Assembly (NCBI GenBank): GCA_028564675.1 | Contig: JAOVVO010000203.1 | Location: 1 to 64,000, forward strand | Reading direction: 5' to 3' | DNA: 64,000 nucleotides | Origin: Onchocerca lupi | Taxonomy: Eukaryota > Nematoda > Chromadorea > Rhabditida > Onchocercidae | In this document: positions 37,816 through 46,433 of the stretch, piece after piece | Layout: every line of letters begins with the position of its first letter | Numbering within the stretch: position 1 is the first letter of the stretch | Position numbers and translations under genes: made by a program | The notes under the pieces: model-generated | The model's database searches: none | Seen by the model: the letters and a program-made list of their open reading frames with translations, nothing else | What the model was told of the DNA's origin: nothing

Positions 37816-39239
37816 GCAATTTTTTGTTAATAATGAGGGAAAGAGTAGAGAAAGATTATGACTTTTTTTTTAATGTCTCAATAGGCAGAATAGCTTTGGG
37901 AAGTTTTTTGTAGGCAGAAAATCTCTCGTGTTTATTATCACTAGGTGTAAACAAAATTTTAAATTTAAAATTTTAAAATAAACAAGAAATGAAAGAATAA
38001 AAAAAAATGCAAATATTGATCAGAATAAGCCTTCAATCATGAAAAGAATAGATGAAATATTACAAAAATCACTCTTACACTTTTAAAAGGTTTAGATTTT
38101 ATATGAGAAAAATCCTGACTTTTATACCCAACCAAATTACAAGTGATTTAACACTTGATTAAACGACCAATGGCCACTTTTCATACATTTGCTTCAATGA
38201 CTTGAAAATTAACAAGCAGTAACATTCTGAATCAAAATTAAAAACCAGTCGATCTGGCTAAATAACAATCAATTTAAATCAACAATAAAATAAAATTTTT
38301 TCTTTAATAGTTTGATGAACAATTGAGAAAACAGAAAGTTTAGAGATCGATTAACTAATGAAATGGTCGAATCAAATCAGCCAAATCGACCAAAAAGATG
38401 ATTTCTCGGTCTCATTTACTTATTTTTCTTTTTTTTTTTTTTTCAAATCAATTGAGTCTGCCATTGTTCGGTAGTTATTTTGAATTGAAAGTATACAGTG
38501 TTTAAGCTGTTTTTAATCTTTAACCAGAAATTGATTCAGTCGTTCGAAAATTATTTTTAAATAAAATTTCCGCAAATTTTGATAAAAAACTATTAGAAGT
38601 GTAAAATGATGTACTTGGCTCAATGAATCGCTTTATCTCAAATTTATGAATGTGAGATGAAAGATAACTTCGATCTGATTGCTATTCAGATGTTTAACAT
38701 TCACCCATTTTGTTATTTCAATTTTCCGAAGAAACAGGTAAGATTTCCAGTTAAATGGATGAAATAATAAGGAGGCTTTTTTGAGAAATGATCCATTTAG
38801 GGTTATTCTTTTTCGAAAAAAAATATATATATATATAATAAGTAAACAATAGCATTTCTTTCTAAATATCATTGACTTTAATTAGGAATCTTGACTTTTG
38901 ATTGCTTACTACATATCATGTCAATCATATTGTCAGTTTATGGTCATACTATCCGAAACAGAAGAATGTAATCATTGAATTAACAAATTACAATCAATTT
39001 TCTATTGAGTTGCTTATTGATATAATTATTTCATTTTCGGGATATCGAAAATATTATGTGAAAATATTATGGAAAAAAAAAGTTCTTAGATTCAATACTT
39101 CGTCAATTTTGTTGAGAAAAAAGAAATGCATTTTCATTCGGTTAGTTGTTGAAATTATCAGATAGAATTAATTTGTTGAACTGATGTTATAATATCACTA
39201 ACTGTAGGGTACATAAAGCGTGTAACTGCTTAATTTGAA

Positions 39240-40345
39240 TTTAGTTGATTAATTGATCGTTTGGGAATACTGATTATTTCTTTTTTTTTTTTTTTTTTTT
39301 GAATTAAAACAATGTTTTAAAGATGTTTTTCAAGGATTAGAATTAACAATCCCTTTCTGATGATAAAAAAGATAGTGGGAATCTAGAAAAGCTTTTTTCA
39401 GGAAAAGAGTTAGGTAAATCAATTATATTTGATGAGATTTCATAAAGGAAACGTTAGTAAGATGACAGTGTTAAGCAAAATGTATCATTAATTCTTGAAT
39501 TATATTTCAATTTCAGAATTTGCTCTGAAATTTTTTTCTTTGCAAAGAATTTTGGCTGTAGGACAAAAAAGATTCTGAATAATCAAACGAGAAAATCAGG
39601 TGAACAGAACGGTGATGAGGTGGACAGTAAAAGAAATAATAAAAACTTAAAGACTTCTTAATGATACTTGAAGGAATTTGAGATAAGCAGTTCCTTGCTT
39701 TATTTTTTATTTTTATTTTTTTTTCGTTTTTCACATTTTCCCATTCCTTATCGTCTTCTAATCGTAAATCTGTTTTCTAAAGAATTTTAATTTAAAATGT
39801 GAAATCATTGCTTCAACTTCAAGTCTTGCAATGGTTTGGAAAGCTCACCTCAGAGGAATTGGCTAAGGTTTATTTTAACCTTGTGAAAAATTATCCAATA
39901 ATCTTTATAGAAGATGCAATGAGTAAAGACGATTTTGAAGGTTGAAAATTATCGTTTATAAATATCACCTCAATTTTAAGCACTAATTTTTAGTTGAAAC
40001 GCATGTATGGACTAGCCTTCTAGGACCATTGTTAAACGAGAAAACTTTGAACTTGAAGTATGATATTTGAATATGGTACTTGAAGATGATATTGAAGATG
40101 ATACTTGAAGGAATTTTTATCTGGAGATAAGCAGTTCCTTGTTTTGATTTCATTTTTTTATTTTGCAGTTTTCATTTCTTATCATCTTCAAATTGTGAGC
40201 CTGTTTTTTGAAGAATTTGGATCGAAAATGTAAAATTGCTTCAACTTCAAGTGTTAAATGAAAAAATTTTGAATCGAAATTATTGAACCTCAATTAACAA
40301 TACGGCTATAGGATATTCTTACAATTTAGAATATTAGAACAAGAT
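39240..40345 (+). pseudogene. Decayed partial copy of the ZSWIM-like gene
   Basis: Three blocks match the intact gene in order and orientation. 39240-39535 matches its upstream region (27040-27345; shared GATTAGAATTA, GTGTTAAG.AAAATGTATCATTAAT, TTTCAGAATTTGCTC). 39597-39625 matches exon 4 (ATCAGGTGAACAGAA). 39750-39825 and 40160-40345 match the intron and exon 5 region (CCATTCCTTATC, TTGAATCGAAATTATTGAA followed by CCTCAATTAACAATACGG for the intact TCTCAATCAACGTTATGG). Frames are broken and the DNA-binding domain exons are absent. Two segments of about 155 bases (39665-39825 and 40095-40250) are direct duplicates of each other, around the enolase-like fragment. Confidence 0.72.
39834..39945 (+). 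pseudogene. Enolase-like fragment
   Basis: A 36-codon frame reads KLTSEELAKVYFNLVKNYP followed by IIFIEDAMSKDDFEG and a stop. This strongly resembles the enolase stretch around the metal-binding Glu (typical form: LYxxFVKxYPIVSIEDPFDQDDW). Only this ~36-residue piece is visible, with no flanking enolase exons, so it is a fragment and not a gene. It lies between the two duplicated blocks of the ZSWIM-like pseudogene. Confidence 0.6.
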
Positions 40346-41220
40346 CAGGATTAGGATCAGGAATAATTGCATAATTTCTGACAACATAAAGAAATATGCT
40401 TGGATTTCTGAATGCTTTCGAAGAAAAAGGCTTTACCAGACATATAATTTTATTGAAAGATCTAAACTTTTGTTGTTGATACAAATTACTGAGATTCGAT
40501 TTCTCCCAAAATTATTTCATGTCAGATCTTAAACTTTTAAATTCTAGATATTCATTTAATTCATATAATAGTGGTACTCAAAAACATTGTTTTAATTTTC
40601 AATATGGCTTATATTGCTATTTTGATCCCTCTGTGAATTGATGGAGATATGAAAATGAGATAAGAAAAGATTGGATAAATAAATAAATGCATATGGCGAC
40701 TAATGGATGAAGTTCAAAAATACATGCCGATATTTTAATGCAATGAATTAAAAAATTTGAAATAAAAGATTGAAAAATATTTTTTGATTGATTCGAAAAT
40801 TTGCAAAAAAAAAAAACAATTTTGCAAAAATTTTCCACAATGTCAATTAAGCTTCCGAAAAAAAAGCTTTGCATAGTTTAGGCTTAAAATGAAATATAGA
40901 AAATTCTAATTTCCTCGATTTCAAAAGCATTTATATACAATATCGATTTAAGTTCTGAGAAAAAAACTTTAGAGACATAATTAAAAGAACTGGGTTAAAT
41001 TTTAGAGAATTAAAAATTACGACAAACGGCGCAGCAATTTATTGACCTTTTAGAAATTTAAAAACCAATAAAAGCATTTCAAACGTTCCCCGACTTATCA
41101 TCTTTAAAATACATTATTTTCTTCTTTAGATTCTAAAATTCATGATACATTTAGTTTATGTGCTACTAAATTTTTCAAACAAACTTTCTCAGACACTGCC
41201 AAACCTAAACAATTAAGCAT
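40346..41220. other. Spacer, nothing recognised
   Basis: AT-rich sequence between the ZSWIM-like pseudogene and the second Helitron relic. Confidence 0.45.
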
Positions 41221-41700
41221 TAACTAAAATATGCAAGCATTGACAAAATTATGCATATTAGACCAGGCACATTTACTAACAACATGTGAAGGAAGAAGCA
41301 TTCGTCTTGATTAGGATGCAGAGTGTACAATCTGCCTATCGTAGTTTGTTTGAATATGCCAGGTTGTCCGTCAACTGGTTCTCCTCGTTTGTGCCATTCA
41401 AATGATTTTCTACTCGCATTCCATGTGTAATACGTAGGCACTTTCGAATATAACAGTGTTTTCGTAAATGCTTAAGTTTGACATAATCTGAAGAAAGCAA
41501 TTAACGTTGTAGGCAGTGAATTCAGAGCTATTTGTTGCACATTTGCAGCTGTGAAATAAACGCGTTGGCCATTTTCTAGATGTACTGCTAAGTGAACAAC
41601 AGCCGGGTTTCGTTCATATATGAGGAATGAAAGAATCCGCCATATAGCTTCATTGCTGCTTATGTATCATCCAATCTAATACTGTGCGCCACGATAATTC
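41221..41700 (-). pseudogene. Decayed Helitron helicase fragment
   Basis: The minus strand encodes broken segments typical of the region just upstream of the Helitron PIF1-like helicase: LSWRTVLDWMIH-like (~41690), AVVHLAVHLENGQRVYFTA (~41600-41545), KVPTYYTWNASRKSFEW, RGEPVDGQPGIFKQ, TTIGRLYTLHPNQDECFFLH and MLLVNVPG (to ~41260). At least two frame breaks occur (around 41640 and 41460). No helicase Walker motifs remain. It comes from a different part of the transposase than the relic at 21.6 kb and lies in the opposite orientation. Confidence 0.88.
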
Positions 41701-41872
41701 ATCTTTCTCCCACATCTAATATTTTTAATTTCACAATACTTCATAATACATTATTTTTACATTTAATGCGCTTCCTAAGAATTCATTCGACTTTCATTTT
41801 TTTCTTTAATTTTTATTTAAATTTCAATCACTTCCTTTGTTAAGGAAATCAAAAAGAAAACGTGTCATAGCG

Positions 41873-41990
41873 ATGAAAGTAGCGCGACTTCTACTTTACA
41901 TATTACTATTACAATTTTGCATTGTTCGCACTCTTATATTATTAGCAGCATTGCAGGATGATGTTCAGATAATTTCGAAAATTCCGACCT
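41873..41990 (+). pseudogene. Broken first copy of the tandem secreted-protein family
   Basis: A start codon and signal-peptide-like exon (MKVARLLLYILLLQFCIVRT, then LILLAALQDDVQ) match exon 1 of the two genes downstream. The splice donor that reads CAG/GTAATTTC in copy 3 is CAG/ATAATTTC here, so the GT is lost. Exons 2 and 3 are absent: right after the mutated donor the sequence passes into the 5' flank of copy 2. Its own upstream region is also truncated, with the Helitron relic ending about 170 bases before the ATG. Confidence 0.75.
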
Positions 41991-42152
41991 CCTTGTTTCA
42001 TTGATAATTTTGCATATGAGAAACACGTGAATCTCTTTGTCGACATTTGGAGCTAAAAATAGAAGCTTTATGACACATACAATGCAATCTGGGCGTTGCG
42101 GTGAATTCAACGAAATTCATCGCTGAAAAATATTCATTTTGAATACAGCACA

Positions 42153-42174
42153 TTTGCATAGAGTAAAAGTTATT
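42153..42174 (+). promoter_or_regulatory. Conserved upstream element, copy 2
   Basis: TTTGCATAGAGTAAAAGTTA (plus two more bases) is identical at 44759-44780. It lies 326 bases before the start codon of copy 2 and 315 bases before that of copy 3. It resembles an octamer-like ATTTGCAT site. Its regulatory role is inferred only from conservation. Confidence 0.45.
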
Positions 42175-42478
42175 CTTCCACCCTGTTTCCTTTAAAAAAG
42201 AGATAAAATTGACTGAATTTACAGTAAATTTATGTACATTTCGTAAATTTGTTCAATTTTCATTTTCTTTTCTGTAAAGTAGTTGGCAAATTTTAAAACT
42301 TAAATCAGTAACGTATAAAGAATTTTTAAAATTCGAATTCCCATTCTATTTCCGTTAACCTTAAAGATCACAATTTCGGAGTTCATTAAACTTTGATTTC
42401 ATTTAAAATATGTATTTGTATTTAAACTCAAAATCTCTTCTTTCGTGGAGGTATCAATTCCGAAAACGTCCCGTAACG

Positions 42479-43280
42479 ATGAAAAACGCGTTTTTCATGT
42501 CACTACTGTTGTTTTGCATTCTCGGCACATCGATGTTGTTGGCAACGTCGCAGAAAAATGCTAAGGTAATTTGCAAGAATTTGAGTCGTTAAGAATAATT
42601 CCTCTAATTAGACTCGAAATAAGTGAAGAATGAAATGTTTTCCTGCGATTAGTTTTCATCTAAATTTGAATGATCAAATTTATGCAATTCGCATGAAGCT
42701 TTATTTTCTCACTTTGAACGAAACGAAAAATTTAGAAAATAAAAGTATATTGAAGATGCTGACCATGGACAATGTGGAAATTGATATTAACGATCATAGT
42801 GATAGTAGTGATGACGATTACAACAGCGACGAGAATGACAGCGCTACCTTTGATATTAGCGACCTCAATAATTGTAGTGACGACGATTACATTAGCGAAA
42901 GCGATGACAATAACAGCGACGCGAATGACAGCGCTACCTTTGATATTAGCGACTTCAATAATAGTAGTGACGATGATTATATTAGCGATAGCGATGACAA
43001 TAACAGCGACGAGAATGGCAACGTTACTTTTACAATTACATCATGGAATAACGCTTCAGCGTTTGATAGAATGATTCTCACACGACTCAGAATTGCAGGA
43101 TTCATCAATGACACAATGCTTCCGTGGATGTAAGCTTGCCTTCGTTATTTTCTTTCAAGTGAGCTGTTCACGTTTCTTTGTTTGCGCGCGTAATTTTCCT
43201 TCCATTGCAGAAGTGGAAGACCTCTTGCTATTAAAGTTGATATGAATGCTGCTGAAGTCACCAATATTCATGTCTTATAA
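42479..43280 (+). CDS. Secreted acidic repeat protein, tandem copy 2
   Basis: Three exons join in phase: 42479-42565, about 42756-43129 and 43211-43280, giving about 176 residues. Exon 1 is a signal peptide (MKNAFFMSLLLFCILGTSML, cleavage probably near LATSQ). Exon 2 is an Asp/Ser/Asn-rich acidic domain made of a 30-residue unit (90 bp) present about 2.7 times, with SDDDYISESDDNNSDANDSA as the core. The unique C-terminal part ITSWNNASAFDRMILTRLRI, then MLPWISGRPLAIKV, matches copy 3. Several N-glycosylation sequons are present and there is no membrane segment. The exon 2 acceptor is a weak ..TTGAAG, because the clean acceptor used by copy 3 is lost. Function is unknown. The architecture (signal, acidic spacer, short conserved tail) resembles secreted nematode larval antigens, but the tail has none of their cysteines. 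Confidence 0.8.
42795..43040 (+). repeat. 90-bp tandem repeat in acidic exon
   Basis: Units share ..GACGA.AATGACAGCGCTACC and TTTGATATTAGCGAC. The first is partial (22 codons) and the second and third are full (30 codons). High nucleotide identity between units 1 and 2 suggests recent expansion. Copy 3 of the gene has no such repeats. Confidence 0.85.
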
Positions 43281-44430
43281 GAAATTTACGCTATTTTATT
43301 GAAGAATTTAAAAAAAAAAAAAAAAAAAAAACAAGAGACAGCAAAAGAAAAATACTGAAAAATGATTTCTCTACTTTGTTCAATAAAATGCGGGATGTTT
43401 TTGGTTTTGTCATGCAAGTTTCAATTTATTTTTGTTATTTTCAACATTTTTAACGGTTAAATCATTTTTGCCTTATTACGATCGATTTAAATTTTCATCT
43501 TGCAATCGCTCAAATACGGACTGATAAGTGCGTAGCTTATTGAGAAACATATTCGCTGTATAGTTAATCAGTTTTTGATCAATTCAATCAAATGCGCTAT
43601 CCATTCTGTAGTATCGCTTCAATTCACTAACAAAACATCAAAAAGTAAAAATTATTCTATGCGTATAAGAAAATGATTCCCGAAAAAATGCAATTGAAAC
43701 TTAGACAAATGAAGCATAAGGTTTTATAAGCAGGAAAGGAATTAAATTTTGTACAACCAAATCAACGCATTACTTAAATTGGCAAAAATATATGCAAAAA
43801 AAAAACTTGGAACAAAATTTCATTCACTGAAGTTTTTATTGAAATACAAAAATCATTTGATATGGTGAAATAAGTGAAGTGGAGGACAAAAATTTCACTA
43901 TTCCAAAATTTCTTCATGATAAATAAATTTCCGACTAGACTTGCAATGTTTTATCACTTTCAGCATCGTTATTCGATCATTTCATTGTGATAGCATTAGT
44001 GATCTGATCGCTTCACTTCATGATGGAAATTCGGTATTCCTATATGTTAGTTCGTAAAAATGAGTATTGGAGAAAGCGGCGTAACTCTTCATCAATTTAA
44101 CAAAATTTCATTAAGCAGGTGTCAAAATGCAAATTCGGTGGTATGATTTACGAGATGAAGAAAATTTTGATAAATTGCTCAGAGAAAAAAAAAGCAACTT
44201 CATGAAGATGAAGTTGTGCTTTATACGTGGTTTATCGAATTCTTGATTTTACTGAATTTAATTCCGATGAAAAAGGGAATGAAAAAAATATTCTGCCACT
44301 AACATCGCAAAAATAAAAAGCGACATGTCGCTTGTAATCCCAATTACCTGTTCCAATCATATATGATTAGGATTAAAAAAATATTACACGTTGGTGCTGT
44401 TATCGCGTTGAAAAAATTCATTCAACTGAC
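43281..44430. other. 3' flank and spacer after copy 2
   Basis: Contains a poly-A tract and the downstream half of the tandem duplication unit. Its part 43935-44170 recurs at about 46055-46350. No other gene was seen. Confidence 0.6.
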
Positions 44431-44480
44431 ATACCATCGAAAATTCTGGTCTCATTTTCATTGATAAATTTGCATATGAA

Positions 44481-44620
44481 AAGAGCATACTAATCTCTTT
44501 GACAAATTGAAACGAAAAACAGAAACTTTTATGACACATACAATGCAATTTGGTCATTGCCGTAAATTTAACAAAATTTGAAATATGAAGGATCCATTGA
44601 TAAGAGATTAGTATGCTCTT
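44481..44620. repeat. Perfect 19-bp inverted repeat in the copy 3 upstream region
   Basis: AAGAGCATACTAATCTCTT at 44481-44499 is the exact reverse complement of 44602-44620. The interval, and a second imperfect direct copy (about 44626-44690, ending GACATACAATGC), make this upstream region more complex than that of copy 2. Confidence 0.8.
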
Positions 44621-44758
44621 GAATAAAGCATGTTAATCTCTTGATTATTTTAAGCAAAAAATGGAAATTTCTATGAGACATACAATGCTGTATAAGTGTT
44701 TTCGCGGGTTGAAAAAATTCATTGCCAAAAAATTTGATTATTCTTTGGATAATGCTCA

Positions 44759-44780
44759 TTTGCATAGAGTAAAAGTTATT
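44759..44780 (+). promoter_or_regulatory. Conserved upstream element, copy 3
   Basis: Identical 22-base match to 42153-42174, at nearly the same distance from the start codon. It is a candidate promoter element shared by the two intact genes. Confidence 0.45.
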
Positions 44781-45073
44781 TCATTTTGTTTCGTTTAAAA
44801 AAGAGATGAAATTGACTAAAATTAACAGTATATTTGTCTTACCTCTCATAAATTTATTCGTTCTTCATTTCTGCTAACAAATTATAATACTAAAGTTTGG
44901 AAGATGTAGAGAATTTTGAAAAATTAAATTACCAATTCGTCTTTCTTCAAGTCTTAGAGGACACAATTTCGATGTTCATAAAATTTTAATTTTATACATT
45001 AAAATATAATTTGCATCTCATTTTAGAATCTCGTCTTTCATTGAGGCATCGATTCCGAAAACGGTTCGCAAAG

Positions 45074-45611
45074 ATGAAAAGTGTGTTTTTCATATCAGCA
45101 TTACTGTTTTGCATTCTCGATACACTTATATTATTAGCAGCGTCGCATGATGACGTTCAGGTAATTTCTAAGAATTCGTATCGTTACGATGCTCGTGTTG
45201 AATGAGTCGTAAAACGAAATATTTTGATTTTTTAATGATTTTTCAACAAAATAAAATCTATTTGCTCTTAGGATATTAACAGGAACAATTTAAACGAAGA
45301 ACATATTATGCAAAGTAGAGTTGTGGCCTTTGAATCCACTTCGTGGAATGAGACTTCTATTGAGGATAGAAGAATGCTTTATAGACTTCTCATCAGTGGA
45401 CACATCACCCCCGAATTATTACCATGGATGTAAGCTTATTTTCGATATTTTCTTTAAAATCCGTTTTTCACGTTAATTTGCTTGCATCATTTAATAATCA
45501 TTCTGTTGCAGAAGTGGTAGACGTCTTGTTATTAGAATTAATAGAAATCATGTGAGCGGAACTGACAGCCTAAACTATTGGAGCCTTGATATCTTACGAG
45601 AAAGACAATAA
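45074..45611 (+). CDS. Secreted protein, tandem copy 3 (no acidic repeats)
   Basis: Three exons join in phase: 45074-45160, 45272-45429 and 45512-45611, giving 114 residues. Exon 1 encodes a signal peptide (MKSVFFISALLFCILDTLIL, then LAASHDDVQ). Exon 2 begins DINRNNLNEEHIM after a clean CTCTTAG acceptor and holds STSWNETSIEDRRMLYRLLI and ITPELLPWI. Exon 3 continues SGRRLVIRINRNHVSG and ends RERQ. The core TSWN-x2-S-x2-DR-x-(M/L)L-x-RL, then LPWISGR-x-L-x-I, is shared with copy 2. There are no cysteines in the mature protein and one sequon (NET). The exon pattern (phase 0, then phase 2) is identical to copy 2. The homologous stretch in copy 2 starts at the same DIN, showing that its acidic repeats were inserted after it. 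Confidence 0.82.
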
Positions 45612-46366
45612 AATTGTTTGTTGTTAAATAAAATTTAAAATTTATTATTGTCAATAATTTTTGGTAATAAATACTTTCGCTTCATTGTGATTGATTTCAA
45701 TTTTCATTTTTTAATCATTGGAAGAATTGATAATTATCTAGTTCCGTGAGGAAAATATTCGCTGACTAGTGAATTAAATTATAAAGTTATTCTATGCATA
45801 CATGAAAATAACTCCCGAAAAAAAAAAAATTTGCAATTGAAACTTAGGCGAAGGAAGATAAACGGTTTTAAGAGAATTGAATTCATGCAGCAAATCAGTG
45901 CATTAATTAATTCGGCAAAAATATTTGTAAAAAATTTGGCGGCAAAATTTCATTTGATAAAAGATTTCGGAATTTCAATAAAAAAAATCAAATCAATGAA
46001 CTGGTGGATAGAAATTTTACTTTTTTAGAATTTCTTCATTATAAATATTTTTCGACCAGACTTGCAAAATTCTATCACTTCTAGCATTGTTATCCGATCA
46101 TTTCCAAGTGATAGCATTAATTGATCTGACCGCGCGATTTTATAACGGAAACTGGCTGCTTTTCGGTATTCCCTACATGGTAGTAGAGCAGTATCTGACA
46201 TTTGAAACATTTGAATATCCTTACCCGTGAACCAAAAACTGATCATAATGACTGTTGGAGAAATCGGTGTAACCTTTAATTAATTTAACAAAATTTTATC
46301 AAGCTGATGTCAAAATGCAAATTTGCTGGTAAGATTTACGAAATGTAAAAAAAATTTGTTAATTTA

Positions 46367-46433
46367 TTATTTTCAGTACCAATTTTATTTAAATTTATTA
46401 AATATAATTGAAATAAAATTGGTACTGAAATAA
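46367..46433. repeat. Long hairpin-forming inverted repeat
   Basis: TTATTTTCAGTACCAATTTT (plus ATTT) and the reverse-complementary AAATAAAATTGGTACTGAAA (plus TAA) form a ~23-bp stem with one bulge and a ~20-base AT loop. It could be a small MITE or a hairpin RNA. No gene context suggests which. Confidence 0.7.

Larger units (their letters stand above)
33473..39239. other. Long gene-poor stretch
   Basis: About 5.8 kb of AT-rich sequence. I saw a CT microsatellite (35810-35825), a 19-base direct repeat GAATCAAACGTTGAATTAA at about 36055 and 36123, and a foldback-family fragment (37735-37815). Short frames near 36093-36365 and 36542-36790 did not resemble known proteins and have no clear splice context. 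Confidence 0.45.
41980..46400 (+). repeat. Tandem duplication of ~2.4-kb gene units
   Basis: Two units repeat in the same orientation, the first about 41980-44440 and the second about 44440-46400. Shared flanks upstream are CATTGATAA.TTTGCATATG, TATGACACATACAATGCA and TTTGCATAGAGTAAAAGTTA. Shared downstream parts are GACTTGCAA..TTTTATCACTT, GTGATAGCATTA and GTGTCAAAATGCAAATT-like. Each unit contains one three-exon gene. The junction lies in ..CGAAAATTC.GG.CTC, which is also where the broken copy 1 stops. Confidence 0.8.

Noticed and set aside
42772..43074. 100-codon plus-strand frame rich in Thr and Ile
   Set aside because: Frame-shifted shadow of the 90-bp acidic repeats; the Asp/Ser frame connects to the signal peptide and the conserved tail.
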